Assembly: GCF_001439735.1 (NCBI RefSeq)
Contig: NZ_JYLN01000006.1
Span: 310,001-374,000 of the forward strand
DNA: 64,000 nucleotides
Reading direction: 5' to 3'
Source of the DNA: Pseudomonas paralactis
GTDB lineage: Bacteria; Pseudomonadota; Gammaproteobacteria; Pseudomonadales; Pseudomonadaceae
The notes below the pieces were generated by a model. That model did not search any database and was not told the origin of the DNA. It saw only the letters and a program-made list of their open reading frames with translations. A program made the position numbers and the translations under genes. Numbering within the stretch: the stretch's first letter is position 1; each line of letters starts with the position of its first letter. Below, in pieces: positions 53,815 through 64,000 of the stretch.

Positions 53815-54170
53815 TGGGTCACGGCTGCTATTGGTTCCGCTTTTACAGCGGGTCACTTTGGAAAAGAGCCCCAAAGTAACCAAAGGGCTCTTGCCCCACC
53901 ACTCGGCACCTCGCTTAGGCTCGGTGTGCCCGTAATCCGCCATGGATTTGTGGGGCCGCCGCCACGCGCCATCCATGGCGCGGGGCGGCTAAACCGGCAT
54001 CCCTGCCGGTTTACCCCCCAAATCCATGGCGAATTCCGGCCAGCGTGGTTTGACGGGGCGCCTAAGATCAAGATCAAAAGCAGATCAAAAGCAAGAGCAA
54101 GAGCGGCTCGCTTCGCATCGTGGTTACCGTGGGGTCGGTAATGCGAACTACCGTTGTGTAGATAACCATG
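53815..54170. repeat. Structured non-coding dispersed element
   Basis: Several nested inverted repeats: AAGAGCCC (53864-53871) with GGGCTCTT (53885-53892); a long outer stem, 53938-53955 with 54014-54031 (CGCCATGGATTTG.GGGG with CCCC.CAAATCCATGGCG); inside it AAACCGGCA with TGCCGGTTT (53991-54012) and GCGCCA with TGGCGC (around 53966-53981). Together they form a three-way-junction-like fold. A plus-strand frame and a minus-strand frame of over 110 codons run through it, but they are by-products of its composition. From memory, sequences of this kind (GGTCACTTTGGAAAAGAGCC onwards) recur in many Pseudomonas intergenic regions. Confidence 0.6.
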
Positions 54171-54216
54171 CCCCGATGACGGTAGCTCAGTCACTTACAT
54201 ATTGACTGTCACACCG

Positions 54217-54241
54217 CTATCGGGGGCAAGGCCCCTCCCAT
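54217..54241 (-). repeat. REP sequence, right copy
   Basis: CTATCGGGGGCAAGGCCCCTCCCAT, the inverse of the copy at 53736. The two enclose the structured element at 53815-54170. Confidence 0.75.
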
Positions 54242-54265
54242 ATTTAGTAATGCGCCAGCTTTGGG

Positions 54266-57187
54266 TTATTCGGCATCCAGGTGCATCGGGGTGATGACCC
54301 GGCCATCTTTCTCGGCCTGGCCCAGTTGCGCATCAATGAAGTACACCCGCTCATCTTCCAGCTGGCCCTTGTCCACCAGGTAATCCTTGATGGTACTGGC
54401 GCGGTCCTGGCCCAGTTGGCGCAGCAGTACATCACTGCCACTCCAGAACTTGATCACGCCGTCCTTGAGCTTCGCCGAGCGCTCATCGCTGCCCAGGTCT
54501 TTCCATTCGGCGGGCGGTTGCTGTTTGAGTCGAGTGCGGTAGATACCTTCCAGCAACGGTGCCTTTTCCTTCTCGGGCACTTCAAGCAGCGAGGCTTGGG
54601 CGGGAACCTTGTCGCCACGGCGCTGGAGGATCTTGTAGTAGTTGTATTGGTATTCACGTTCCAGTCGCTGTGCCGCCAGGAACGGCCCGTCGCTGCTGGC
54701 AGCCGCCGTGCCTTCAATTTCCAGGCGCAGGGTAGGGCGTTCTTTCAGCGCCTTGGCCAGAGTGTTCAGCGCGCCTTCTGCATCTTTGTTCAGCTCACTG
54801 GAGCCTGCGGCGAAGGACACATTACCCAAATCTTCCGAGCCACCGCCGGTGACCAGGCCGCCAATAAACTTGAAGGGCGCCGTCGCAGCGCGCACGACAA
54901 GGTTGCGCAGGGTTTGCCACACAATCGGCATCACGCTGAATTGCGGGTTATTCAGGTCGCCACTGACCGGCAGTTCGATGGAGATTTTGCCGTCGCTGTC
55001 CTTGAGCAGGGCGATGGCCAGGCGAATCGGCAAGTCCACCGCGTCGGAGCTGTCGACTTTTTCACCCAGCTGCAGCTGCTCGACCACGACTTTGTTGTCG
55101 GCCTTCAACTGGCCTTTGGTGATCACATAGTGCAAGTCGAGATTCAGCCGGCCCTTGCGGATACGGAAGCCTGCAAACTTGCCCGAGTAAGGCGTCAGGT
55201 TGGTCAATTCGACACGTTTGAAGCTGGTCGCGATATCCAGAGCTGCCATCGGGTCAAACGGGTTCACGCTGCCCTTGATGGTCACCGGTGCGTAACGGTC
55301 CACCTTACCCTTGATATCAACGCTGGCCGGTTTGGCCTGGCGACTGTCGATGGTGCCAATCTGGCCGTTGAGCTGTTGAATTGCGGTGGCGAAGTTCGGG
55401 GTCAGGCTGAAGTCGGCAAAGTTGGCCGAACCATCGTTGATCGCGATCTGCCCGATGTGGATGCCCAGGGGCTTGTCCTTACTGGCCGCCGGCTTGGCGG
55501 CTGACTTGGCGCCACTGTCGGCAGGCTGGGGAATCAGCAAGTCATCGATATTGGTGGTGCGGTCGTCGTTGATCATGAAGCGCGCATAGGGCTGCAGCAG
55601 GTTGACCTTATCGATCGACAGGCTTTGGCCGTGCTGATAGTTCACACCTTCGAGTACCAGGCGCTGCCACTTGAGGAAGTCGCGGGTCTTGAGGGTGTCC
55701 AGGGTGTGCAACTGATCGACCTGAGCGCGGCCGGTGACTTGCAGGGCCAACGGCTCGGTGCTTTTGAGGTTCACGTCCAGATTGCTGCCCAACATGCCGC
55801 TGCGCAGTTCCAGGCGGATAAAGGGGCTGATATACGACTGGGCAACGCGCAGGTCGATGTCCTGGGTGTTGACCTTAAGCTTGGCGCTGACCGGGTTGAG
55901 GTTAACTTCACCGGTTGCCTGAAGCTTGCCTTGTTTGCCCACGCCGCTATCGACTTTCAAGGTGAAGGGGCTTTGGTTGAGGCTGTCGAAGTTTTGTACA
56001 TCGACGTTCAGCGGGCCCAGCTCCAGTGCGACTGCGGGTTTGGCCTGGCGGTCGGCCAGGTGCACCTGATAGTTACGCAGTTGTACATCCTTGAGCAGCA
56101 CTTGCCAGGGTTTGCTCGGGGCTGCCGGTTGCGCTTCGGGCGCGTTGGCAGTCGCCGCTTCCGGCGCTTTGGCGGGCTTGCTCGGTTGGCTGGCGAACAG
56201 TTTCTGCCAGTCGAGTTGGCCATCGGCTTCAAGGGCTGCCCAGGTTTCCAGCTTGTTGCTGCGGATCTTGCCGACAACCACCTGCTGCTTGGCCAGGTCT
56301 ACCGTGGTTTCGCTGACGTCCAGGCGTTCTAGGCGCACCAATGGTCGGCCATCCGGCGCCTTGATCGCGAAGGGCGCAATGCTCGCAGCAGTGTTGGTCA
56401 GGTTCAGTTCGGTCTCTTTGGCCAGGCTGAACTTGTAGTGGGTGCTGAAGTTGAGCACACCGTCTTCGAGCACCAATGGCAGGGCGTCACGTACATACGG
56501 CCACCAGGCTTTCATCTTGCCGTCGGTGACCTTCAAGGTACCTTCGGAGGTGATCGGCACCAGGCTGAAATTGCCTTTCCAGTCGATCTGCCCGCCGTCA
56601 GGGCCGGCGGCCACCAGGGTCATGTCGGCGTTGTCCTCGGGCAATGTGCTGAGGTTTTTCAGCTCAAAGTCGAGTTCGTCGTAGAGGAATTCGATCGGTT
56701 CGCTGGGGCGCAAGTCCTGGAAATGCAGGTTGCCGCCCGCCAGCTTGATGCTGTCGATACGCAGCGGGAACGGTTTGGTATCGGGATCTGTGGGCGTCGG
56801 CTCGCTCGGCGGCAGTTTGAACAACTGCGCCAGGTTCAACTGGCCGGATTTATCGAACAGCAGTTCGGTCTTGGGCTGATCCAGTTGCACATCGGCCAGG
56901 TGCAGGGCGCGGGTCCAGAGACTGTCGGCCTGCAGGTTGGCGTAGAAGCGCTCGAAGCCCACTTGTTCTTTGCCCGGCTCACCGATCTTCAGGCCCCACA
57001 GCGTGAGTTCCAGGCTGAACGGGTTGAGCTCGATGCGCTCGATTCGCGCCGGCACCGTGGCGTAATTGGCCAACTGTTGGTTGGCAATGCGAAGAGCGAT
57101 GCCGGGTAAAATCAGAAAGCCCAGCAAGCTGTACAAAGCAAGGGCGGTCAACAAGGCGCCTACGGCGCGGATCAATCCTTTGGGCAT
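54266..57187 (-). CDS. DUF748 (AsmA-like) envelope protein
   Basis: A large protein, 973 residues from the ATG at 57187 (another ATG at 57199 is possible; neither has a clear binding site). An N-terminal membrane anchor (LIRAVGALLTALALYSLLGFLILPGIAL) leads into a long repetitive beta-rich body typical of DUF748/AsmA-like proteins, which are thought to bridge the periplasm and move phospholipid. The C-terminal region has an OmpA-like pattern (LNTLAKALKERPTLRLEIEGTAA). Alanine/proline-rich linkers occur near residues 335-355 and 560-575. It stands alone between the REP element and the methyltransferase gene. Confidence 0.85.
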   Translation of the reverse strand: MPKGLIRAVGALLTALALYSLLGFLILPGIALRIANQQLANYATVPARIERIELNPFSLELTLWGLKIGEPGKEQVGFERFYANLQADSLWTRALHLADVQLDQPKTELLFDKSGQLNLAQLFKLPPSEPTPTDPDTKPFPLRIDSIKLAGGNLHFQDLRPSEPIEFLYDELDFELKNLSTLPEDNADMTLVAAGPDGGQIDWKGNFSLVPITSEGTLKVTDGKMKAWWPYVRDALPLVLEDGVLNFSTHYKFSLAKETELNLTNTAASIAPFAIKAPDGRPLVRLERLDVSETTVDLAKQQVVVGKIRSNKLETWAALEADGQLDWQKLFASQPSKPAKAPEAATANAPEAQPAAPSKPWQVLLKDVQLRNYQVHLADRQAKPAVALELGPLNVDVQNFDSLNQSPFTLKVDSGVGKQGKLQATGEVNLNPVSAKLKVNTQDIDLRVAQSYISPFIRLELRSGMLGSNLDVNLKSTEPLALQVTGRAQVDQLHTLDTLKTRDFLKWQRLVLEGVNYQHGQSLSIDKVNLLQPYARFMINDDRTTNIDDLLIPQPADSGAKSAAKPAASKDKPLGIHIGQIAINDGSANFADFSLTPNFATAIQQLNGQIGTIDSRQAKPASVDIKGKVDRYAPVTIKGSVNPFDPMAALDIATSFKRVELTNLTPYSGKFAGFRIRKGRLNLDLHYVITKGQLKADNKVVVEQLQLGEKVDSSDAVDLPIRLAIALLKDSDGKISIELPVSGDLNNPQFSVMPIVWQTLRNLVVRAATAPFKFIGGLVTGGGSEDLGNVSFAAGSSELNKDAEGALNTLAKALKERPTLRLEIEGTAAASSDGPFLAAQRLEREYQYNYYKILQRRGDKVPAQASLLEVPEKEKAPLLEGIYRTRLKQQPPAEWKDLGSDERSAKLKDGVIKFWSGSDVLLRQLGQDRASTIKDYLVDKGQLEDERVYFIDAQLGQAEKDGRVITPMHLDAE

Positions 57188-57274
57188 GGGTGACGCCATC
57201 TGTGTCGAACGAGAGTGCCTTGGAGTATGGCACGGTAATTCGGTTCCGAAGAACAGTGGCTGTTGGGAAACTTC

Positions 57275-58291
57275 CTACAAATGCAGGATCAAGGTCTTTA
57301 ACGGAGGCTGCTGATCGGTGGACGGAAAGTCCGCCCCGGGTGTCATGACCTGCCAGTCGCGCACAGGGCGACCGGCTTTTTCCGCACAGCGCAGCACCTG
57401 TTCACGCCAGTCATCCATGCTGACTTTCGCCAGGTTGTTGCAGCAGATCAGCACGCCGTTGTCAGCGGTGGCCAGCAGCGCAGGTTTGAGCAAACTCTGA
57501 TAGTCGCGCAGCAGGTCGACGGTACCGAACGCGCTTTTGGCCCAGGCGGGCGGATCAAGCAGCACCAGGTCATACTGGCGCTGCTCCAGGCGCGGATAGC
57601 TCGGCAGCTTCTGGCCGCGACGCTGGGTGATCGGCAGGCCGGCCAGTTGGCGAATGGCCGGGAAGTAATCGGACTGTACAAACTCCATGCTCGGCAATTG
57701 CGGGTTGAGCTGGCCGTTTTCACGCCCAACCGCCAGGTTCCCCTCGGCAAAATCCAGGTTACAGACTTCACGTGCGCCGCCGGCGGCCGCGCTCAAGCCC
57801 ACGCCGCAGGTGTAGGCGAACAGGTTCAGCACGCTTTTGCCGGCGCTGTGCTCCTTCACCCAGCCACGGGTGTTACGCAGGTCGAGAAACAATAACGGGT
57901 CTTGCCCGGCATGGCGCCCGCGTACACGGTAGCTCAGGCCCCATTCATGGCCGACCAGGTCTTCCAGCGCCGCAAGCTCTGCGCGGTACACCGTGTCTTC
58001 ACGATCGATACGCGAGTTGCCTCGGGCGCGGTCGTTGTACACCAGCAGCAACTCCAGACCCATGTATTGGTTGATCAGTTGATGCAGGTCCAGCAGGTCT
58101 GCGCTATCCAGCGAATGGTGGAAGCTCTGCACCAGCAATTGCGGGCCGTAGCGGTCGATGGTCAGACCCCCGGCACCTTCCTGGCTGCCGTGAAACAGCC
58201 GATAGCAGTCCGTGCCCTGGGCGTGCAGTTCGTTGATCAGGTCTTGACGATGATCGAGTGCGGCGCGCAGCGCCTGATTCAGGGGAGTCAT
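57275..58291 (-). CDS. Class I SAM-dependent rRNA methyltransferase, RlmI-like
   Basis: A 338-residue methyltransferase of the RlmI/RlmK family without the PUA domain. The N-terminal strand-rich domain has TDCYRLFHGSQEGAGGLTIDRYG. The Rossmann core has DLRNTRGWVKEHSAGKSVLNLFAYTCGVGLSAA (SAM site) and DLVLLDPPAWAKSAFG, the catalytic DPPxw motif of cytosine-C5 methylation enzymes. Likely target is 23S rRNA; the exact base cannot be told. Single gene, upstream of the DUF748 gene. Confidence 0.85.
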   Translation of the reverse strand: MTPLNQALRAALDHRQDLINELHAQGTDCYRLFHGSQEGAGGLTIDRYGPQLLVQSFHHSLDSADLLDLHQLINQYMGLELLLVYNDRARGNSRIDREDTVYRAELAALEDLVGHEWGLSYRVRGRHAGQDPLLFLDLRNTRGWVKEHSAGKSVLNLFAYTCGVGLSAAAGGAREVCNLDFAEGNLAVGRENGQLNPQLPSMEFVQSDYFPAIRQLAGLPITQRRGQKLPSYPRLEQRQYDLVLLDPPAWAKSAFGTVDLLRDYQSLLKPALLATADNGVLICCNNLAKVSMDDWREQVLRCAEKAGRPVRDWQVMTPGADFPSTDQQPPLKTLILHL

Positions 58292-58350
58292 GGAGCGCGC
58301 CTTGCTTGCAGATAAATAAGAAAATCGGGGGCGCGCAGTTTAACAGTTAA

Positions 58351-58372
58351 CCCCGGCCTGCACAGGCCGGGG
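58351..58372 (-). terminator. Hairpin after the acs gene
   Basis: CCCCGGCCTG and CAGGCCGGGG separated by two bases, 14 nt after the acs stop codon. T content after it on the minus strand is moderate (GTTAACTGTT). Confidence 0.6.
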
Positions 58373-58385
58373 ATTATCCTGAGTG

Positions 58386-60323
<1,938 letters not shown>

Positions 60324-60384
60324 GAGCGATCCTTATTCTTGTTTTTGCGACAAGTCATAAAGATGCACCCTGTGATGGGAGGGT

Positions 60385-60418
60385 TCAAGGCCAACGTCCA
60401 AACGGACGTTGGCCTTGA
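60385..60418 (-). terminator. Hairpin after pgi
   Basis: TCAAGGCCAACGTCC (60385-60399) pairs with GGACGTTGGCCTTGA (60404-60418), a 15-bp stem just after the pgi stop. There is little T tract, so it may be a stabilising or Rho-assisted end. Confidence 0.6.
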
Positions 60419-60428
60419 GTGATCAGCA

Positions 60429-62093
60429 TCAGCCGCGGTGACGACCGCGGAAATAGTTGATCAGGCCTTGGGTCGAAGCGTCCTCGGCGGAGGTTTCTTC
60501 GGCGCCCGTCAGACGGTTATACACGCCTTTGCCCAGTTCCTTGCCCAGTTCAACGCCCCATTGGTCGAAGGCGTTGATACCCCAGACCACGCTCTGTACG
60601 AACACCTTGTGTTCATACATCGCTACCAGTGCGCCCAGGCGACGCGGGCTGATGCGCTCCACCACGATAGTGTTGCTCGGGCGGTTGCCCGGGATCACCT
60701 TGTGCGGGGCCAGCTTCTGCACTTCGGCTTCCGGCAGGCCCTTCTCGCGCAGCTCGGCTTCGGCCTCGCTACGGGTTTTGCCGAGCATCAGGGCCTGGCT
60801 CTGGGACAGGCAGTTGGCGTACAGCCACTGGTGATGATCAGAGACCGGGTTGAAGCTGACGATCGGCACGATGAAGTCAGCCGGGATCAGTTGGGTCCCT
60901 TGGTGCAGCAGCTGGTGGTAAGCGTGCTGCCCGTTGCAGCCTACGCCGCCCCAGATCACCGGGCCGGTATCGGTGGATACCGGCGTGCCGTCCTGGCGCA
61001 CGCTTTTGCCGTTGGATTCCATGTCCAGCTGTTGCAAGTGCTTGGTGATGTTGCGCAGGTAATGGTCGTACGGCAGGATCGCATGGCTCTGCGCACCCCA
61101 GAAGTTGCCGTACCACACACCCAGCAAACCCAGCAGCACAGGCATGTTGGCTTCGAACGGCGCGTTCAGGAAGTGCTGGTCCATGGTGTAGGCACCCGAC
61201 AGCAATTCCTTGAAGTTGGACATGCCGATGGCCAGGGCGATTGGCAAGCCAATGGCCGACCACAGCGAGTAACGCCCGCCTACCCAGTCCCACATCGGGA
61301 AAATGTTCTCTTCACGAATACCGAAGGCCACGGCCGCAGCGTTGTTGCTCGATACGGCGATGAAGTGGCGATACAACTCAGCTTCCGAACCACCCTGGGC
61401 CAGGTACCAGGCGCGGGCGGCCTGGGCGTTCTTCAGGGTTTCGAGGGTGTTGAAGGATTTGGACGAGACAATGAACAGCGTGGTCTCGGCGCGCAGCTTC
61501 ATGGTCAGCTCGTGGAACTCGCTGCCGTCGATATTGGCCAGGTAGTGGCAGCGCACGCCTTTGTGGGCGTAGGACAACAGCGCTTCGGAGACCAGTTCCG
61601 GGCCGAGGAACGAGCCACCGATGCCGATGTTCACCACGTCGGTGATCGGCTTTTCGGTGTAGCCGCGCCACAGGCCGTCGTGAATGCGGCCGACCAGGTC
61701 AGTGATCTGGTTCAGTACCTTGTGCACGTCCGGCATGATGTTCACGCCGTTGACCGACAGCTTGTCACCCACCGGACGGCGCAGCGCGGTATGCAGCGCC
61801 GGGCGGCCTTCGGAAGAGTTGACAGGCTCGCCGGCGTACAGCGCATCAATGGCGCCTTTAAGGTTCACTTCCTTGGCCAGGCCCACCAGCAAGTCGCGGG
61901 TTTCGCTGGTGATCAGGTTTTTCGAGTAATCGAGGAAAAGTCCGCAGCTGCTCAAGGTGAATTGGGAAAAACGCTGAGGATCGGCATTGAACGCCTCGCG
62001 CATGCTGAAATCCTGCATGGCTTGGCGATGTTGAACAAGCGCTTGCCAGGCGGGCAGAGCGGTAACGTCATGAGGGGTGCGGTAGTACGCCAT
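60429..62093 (-). CDS. pgi: Glucose-6-phosphate isomerase
   Basis: A 554-residue enzyme of the glucose/fructose-6-phosphate interconversion. The signature TDVVNIGIGGSFLGPELVSEAL is near residues 145-165, and DWVGGRYSLWSAIGLPIALAIG and GVEPGKELGKGVYNRL-type tail (here WGVELGKELGKGVYNRL) are present. The ATG at 62093 with AGGAAA upstream is used; the frame extends farther but without support. Pgi serves gluconeogenesis in Pseudomonas, which lacks a full Embden-Meyerhof pathway. Confidence 0.95.
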   Translation of the reverse strand: MAYYRTPHDVTALPAWQALVQHRQAMQDFSMREAFNADPQRFSQFTLSSCGLFLDYSKNLITSETRDLLVGLAKEVNLKGAIDALYAGEPVNSSEGRPALHTALRRPVGDKLSVNGVNIMPDVHKVLNQITDLVGRIHDGLWRGYTEKPITDVVNIGIGGSFLGPELVSEALLSYAHKGVRCHYLANIDGSEFHELTMKLRAETTLFIVSSKSFNTLETLKNAQAARAWYLAQGGSEAELYRHFIAVSSNNAAAVAFGIREENIFPMWDWVGGRYSLWSAIGLPIALAIGMSNFKELLSGAYTMDQHFLNAPFEANMPVLLGLLGVWYGNFWGAQSHAILPYDHYLRNITKHLQQLDMESNGKSVRQDGTPVSTDTGPVIWGGVGCNGQHAYHQLLHQGTQLIPADFIVPIVSFNPVSDHHQWLYANCLSQSQALMLGKTRSEAEAELREKGLPEAEVQKLAPHKVIPGNRPSNTIVVERISPRRLGALVAMYEHKVFVQSVVWGINAFDQWGVELGKELGKGVYNRLTGAEETSAEDASTQGLINYFRGRHRG

Positions 62094-62317
62094 CGCTGCG
62101 GGTTTCCTTTTATTACAGGGACTGCCTTTAGGACACTTAAAAGCCCGGAACATCCATTCTTGTCTCAACGACTGGGTTCCAGACAGCGCTAACCATAGCG
62201 CAGGGCGATTACATTAAACCTAGCGTGTGGATATGTCTTGGCTTTGTCTGCGCTGTGGCCGGTACTTTTTTATACCGGCACAGCCCTCGGGGCAACAGGT
62301 TGGGGATTAAAGATGGA

Positions 62318-63169
62318 TCAGGCGAGGTTCAGGTGCAGGTTATCGATCAGGCGTGTGGTGCCCAGATAAGCGGCGACCAGGATCACCAGATCCTGATCTT
62401 GCGCGGTGGCCGGGCGCAAATTCACGCCGTGGCGCACTTCCAGATAGTCCATGCGCAGGCCGGCGGCCTCGATGTGCCGGACCTGCTCGGCGCGCAGCTG
62501 GGCGAAATCGCGCTCGCCGCCCTTGATGGCCGTGGCGATCTGGCTGAGGGCCCGGTACAGGATCGGCGCAACGGCGCGTTGCTCCTCGGTGAGGTAGCCG
62601 TTGCGCGATGACAGCGCCAGGCCGTCCTCGGCGCGCACGGTAGGCTCGCCGATGATCTGGATCGGCATGTTCAGGTCATGGACCATGGCGCGGATCACCG
62701 CCAGCTGTTGGTAATCCTTCTGGCCGAACACGGCCATGTCCGGCTGGACCATGTTGAACAGCTTGCTGACTACTGTCGCCACGCCTTCGAAATGGCCCGG
62801 GCGGCTGGCACCGCACAACCCTTCGGACAACTCGGGAACAATAACGCGGGTTTGGCCGGTCATGCCGCCGGGGTACATCTCCTCGACGGTAGGGGCGAAC
62901 AGCAGGTTGCAGCCGGCTTGCAGGAGTTTTTCCTGATCGGCCGCCAGTGTGCGCGGGTACTTGTCCAGATCTTCGCCGGCGCCGAATTGCAGCGGGTTGA
63001 CGAAAATGCTCGCCACTACGAAATCCGCCTGCTGCGCAGCCTTGGTCACCAGCGTGGCGTGGCCGCTGTGCAGATTGCCCATAGTGGGCACAAAGCCAAT
63101 GCGTTTGCCGGCGCTGCGGGCGTGAGTAACGGCAGCGCGCAGTTCACGCAGGGTTTTAACCGTGTTCAT
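62318..63169 (-). CDS. panC: Pantothenate synthetase PanC
   Basis: A 283-residue ligase joining pantoate and beta-alanine. Motifs: GFVPTMGNLHSGHATLVTKA (the HxGH ATP site), VFGQKDYQQLAVIRAMVHDL and SSRNGYLTEEQR. It overlaps panB by 4 nt, so they form one unit; panD, which makes beta-alanine, is not adjacent. The gap of 224 nt to pgi is too small for it. Confidence 0.95.
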   Translation of the reverse strand: MNTVKTLRELRAAVTHARSAGKRIGFVPTMGNLHSGHATLVTKAAQQADFVVASIFVNPLQFGAGEDLDKYPRTLAADQEKLLQAGCNLLFAPTVEEMYPGGMTGQTRVIVPELSEGLCGASRPGHFEGVATVVSKLFNMVQPDMAVFGQKDYQQLAVIRAMVHDLNMPIQIIGEPTVRAEDGLALSSRNGYLTEEQRAVAPILYRALSQIATAIKGGERDFAQLRAEQVRHIEAAGLRMDYLEVRHGVNLRPATAQDQDLVILVAAYLGTTRLIDNLHLNLA

Positions 63170-63966
63170 GCAGAGAATCCGTGTTCGATGCCGGGGAAAG
63201 TAACGGCTTTGACTTCGCTGACGTAAGCGCTCAGTGCTGCATGGATGCTGCCCTGGCCGGCCATGAAGTTCTTCACGAACTTCGGCACGTGACCGCTGAT
63301 CGACAGGCCGAGCATGTCGTGCAGTACCAGCACCTGGCCGTCAGTGGCAGAGCCGGCACCAATGCCGATCACTGGCACTTTGACGGCCTGGGTAATTTCT
63401 GCGGCCAGTTCGCTCGGCACGCATTCGAGCAGAATCATCGCCGCACCGGCTTGTTCCAGGGCAATGGCATCGGCGCGCATCTGGCGGGCCTGGGCTTCAT
63501 TGCGGCCCTGTACCTTGTAGCCGCCGAGGATGTTCACCGACTGTGGCGTCAGGCCCATGTGTGCGCACACTGGCACGCCGCGCTCAGCCAAAAGGCGGAT
63601 CGACTCGGCAAGCCACACGGCACCTTCGACTTTGACCATGTGCGCGCCAGCCTGCATCAGTTTGCCGGCGTTCTGGAAGGTTTGCTCCAGAGTGGCGTAA
63701 CCCATGAACGGCAGGTCGGCGATGATCAGCGCACCGTCGTTGCCACGCTTGACGCTGGCGGTGTGGTAGGCCAGTTCATCCGTGGTCACGGGCAGCGTGC
63801 TGTCATTCCCTTGAAGAACCATGCCCAGGGAGTCGCCCACCAGCAACACCTCGACCCCTGCCTGGCAGCTGGCGTGGGCGAAAGTGGCGTCGTAGCAGGT
63901 CAGCATGGTGATTTTTTCACCTTTGAGCTTGAGGCTCTGCAAGGTGGTCAGGGTAATGTCTGGCAT
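63166..63966 (-). CDS. panB: Ketopantoate hydroxymethyltransferase PanB
   Basis: A 266-residue enzyme making ketopantoate from ketoisovalerate and methylene-tetrahydrofolate. Motifs: KITMLTCYDATFAHASCQAGVEVLLVGDSLGMVLQG, and YKVQGRNEAQARQMRADA, with the metal-binding Asp residues in LVGDSLG and the conserved Glu in LLECVP. It begins at 63966, after an AGGACC-like site. The bases to 64000 would be the 3' end of the next gene (folK in related genomes); too little is present to judge. Confidence 0.95.
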   Translation of the reverse strand: MPDITLTTLQSLKLKGEKITMLTCYDATFAHASCQAGVEVLLVGDSLGMVLQGNDSTLPVTTDELAYHTASVKRGNDGALIIADLPFMGYATLEQTFQNAGKLMQAGAHMVKVEGAVWLAESIRLLAERGVPVCAHMGLTPQSVNILGGYKVQGRNEAQARQMRADAIALEQAGAAMILLECVPSELAAEITQAVKVPVIGIGAGSATDGQVLVLHDMLGLSISGHVPKFVKNFMAGQGSIHAALSAYVSEVKAVTFPGIEHGFSA

Positions 63967-64000
63967 GAAAAGGGTCCTCGTTCAGGCGCTTGGAAACAGC

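Noticed and set aside
53791..54194. Overlapping frames of over 110 codons on both strands
   Set aside because: They read through nested inverted repeats of the structured element. Open frames on both strands are expected from palindromic, GC-rich DNA.

Overview
The window is chromosomal DNA of a fluorescent Pseudomonas (P. fluorescens group). The gene order from the lactate genes to panB follows the Pseudomonas backbone as I remember it: lld, smpB-ratA-rnfH, omlA-fur, recN-grpE-dnaK-dnaJ-dapB-carA-carB-greA, rlmE-ftsH-folP-glmM-tpiA-secG, tRNA-Leu/tRNA-fMet, rimP-nusA-infB-rbfA-truB-rpsO-pnp, acs, pgi, panC-panB. Base composition, GTG/TTG starts and REP-type palindromes fit this too. No database search was possible; all family names come from reading the translations.

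Bases 1-15,400 are accessory. Two paralogous minus-strand DUF6124 genes (376-630 and 1710-1961) each have a leader that can fold into an SD-sequestering pseudoknot, and all three helices covary between the copies. They belong to an old tandem duplication that also carries three 41-bp repeats and an orphan 3' end of an isochorismatase-like gene, whose full-length relative follows at 2584-3102. That gene sits behind a threonine-rich leader peptide and an intrinsic attenuator. Next come a stump of a LysR regulator, a JAB/JAMM (MPN) protein, and a tight five-gene minus-strand operon (4673-9865): a small GTPase, a membrane coiled-coil protein, two dynamin-like GTPases and a CxxCxxCC cysteine-cluster protein. 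This operon is the best candidate here for an uncharacterised membrane-remodelling or defence system. A 3' fragment of a tRNA-Arg(CCT) at 10541-10588 marks an integration scar. It is followed by an AT-rich two-gene cassette whose second product carries a PD-(D/E)XK nuclease signature, then a DUF4238 gene, a DUF4224-like phage gene and the tmRNA gene ssrA.

Bases 15,900-24,500 hold a small exported protein, the lactate operon (D-lactate dehydrogenase and permease, with the divergent regulator lldR and a palindromic operator), smpB (partner of the nearby tmRNA), ratA-rnfH, bamE and fur. Bases 24,500-36,500 hold recN with a LexA box, grpE-dnaK-dnaJ with two good sigma-32 promoters, dapB, carA (TTG start, attenuator-like terminator), carB and greA.

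Bases 36,500-53,600 carry a DUF4149 membrane protein, yhbY, rlmE, ftsH, folP, glmM, tpiA, secG, two tRNAs, the rimP-nusA-infB-rbfA-truB-rpsO-pnp translation/RNA-decay cluster, and a secreted double-BON protein. Between 53,700 and 54,240 a structured non-coding element lies between two inverted REP sequences. The rest is minus-strand metabolism and envelope: a large DUF748 (AsmA-like) protein, an RlmI-like methyltransferase, acetyl-CoA synthetase, pgi, panC and panB.
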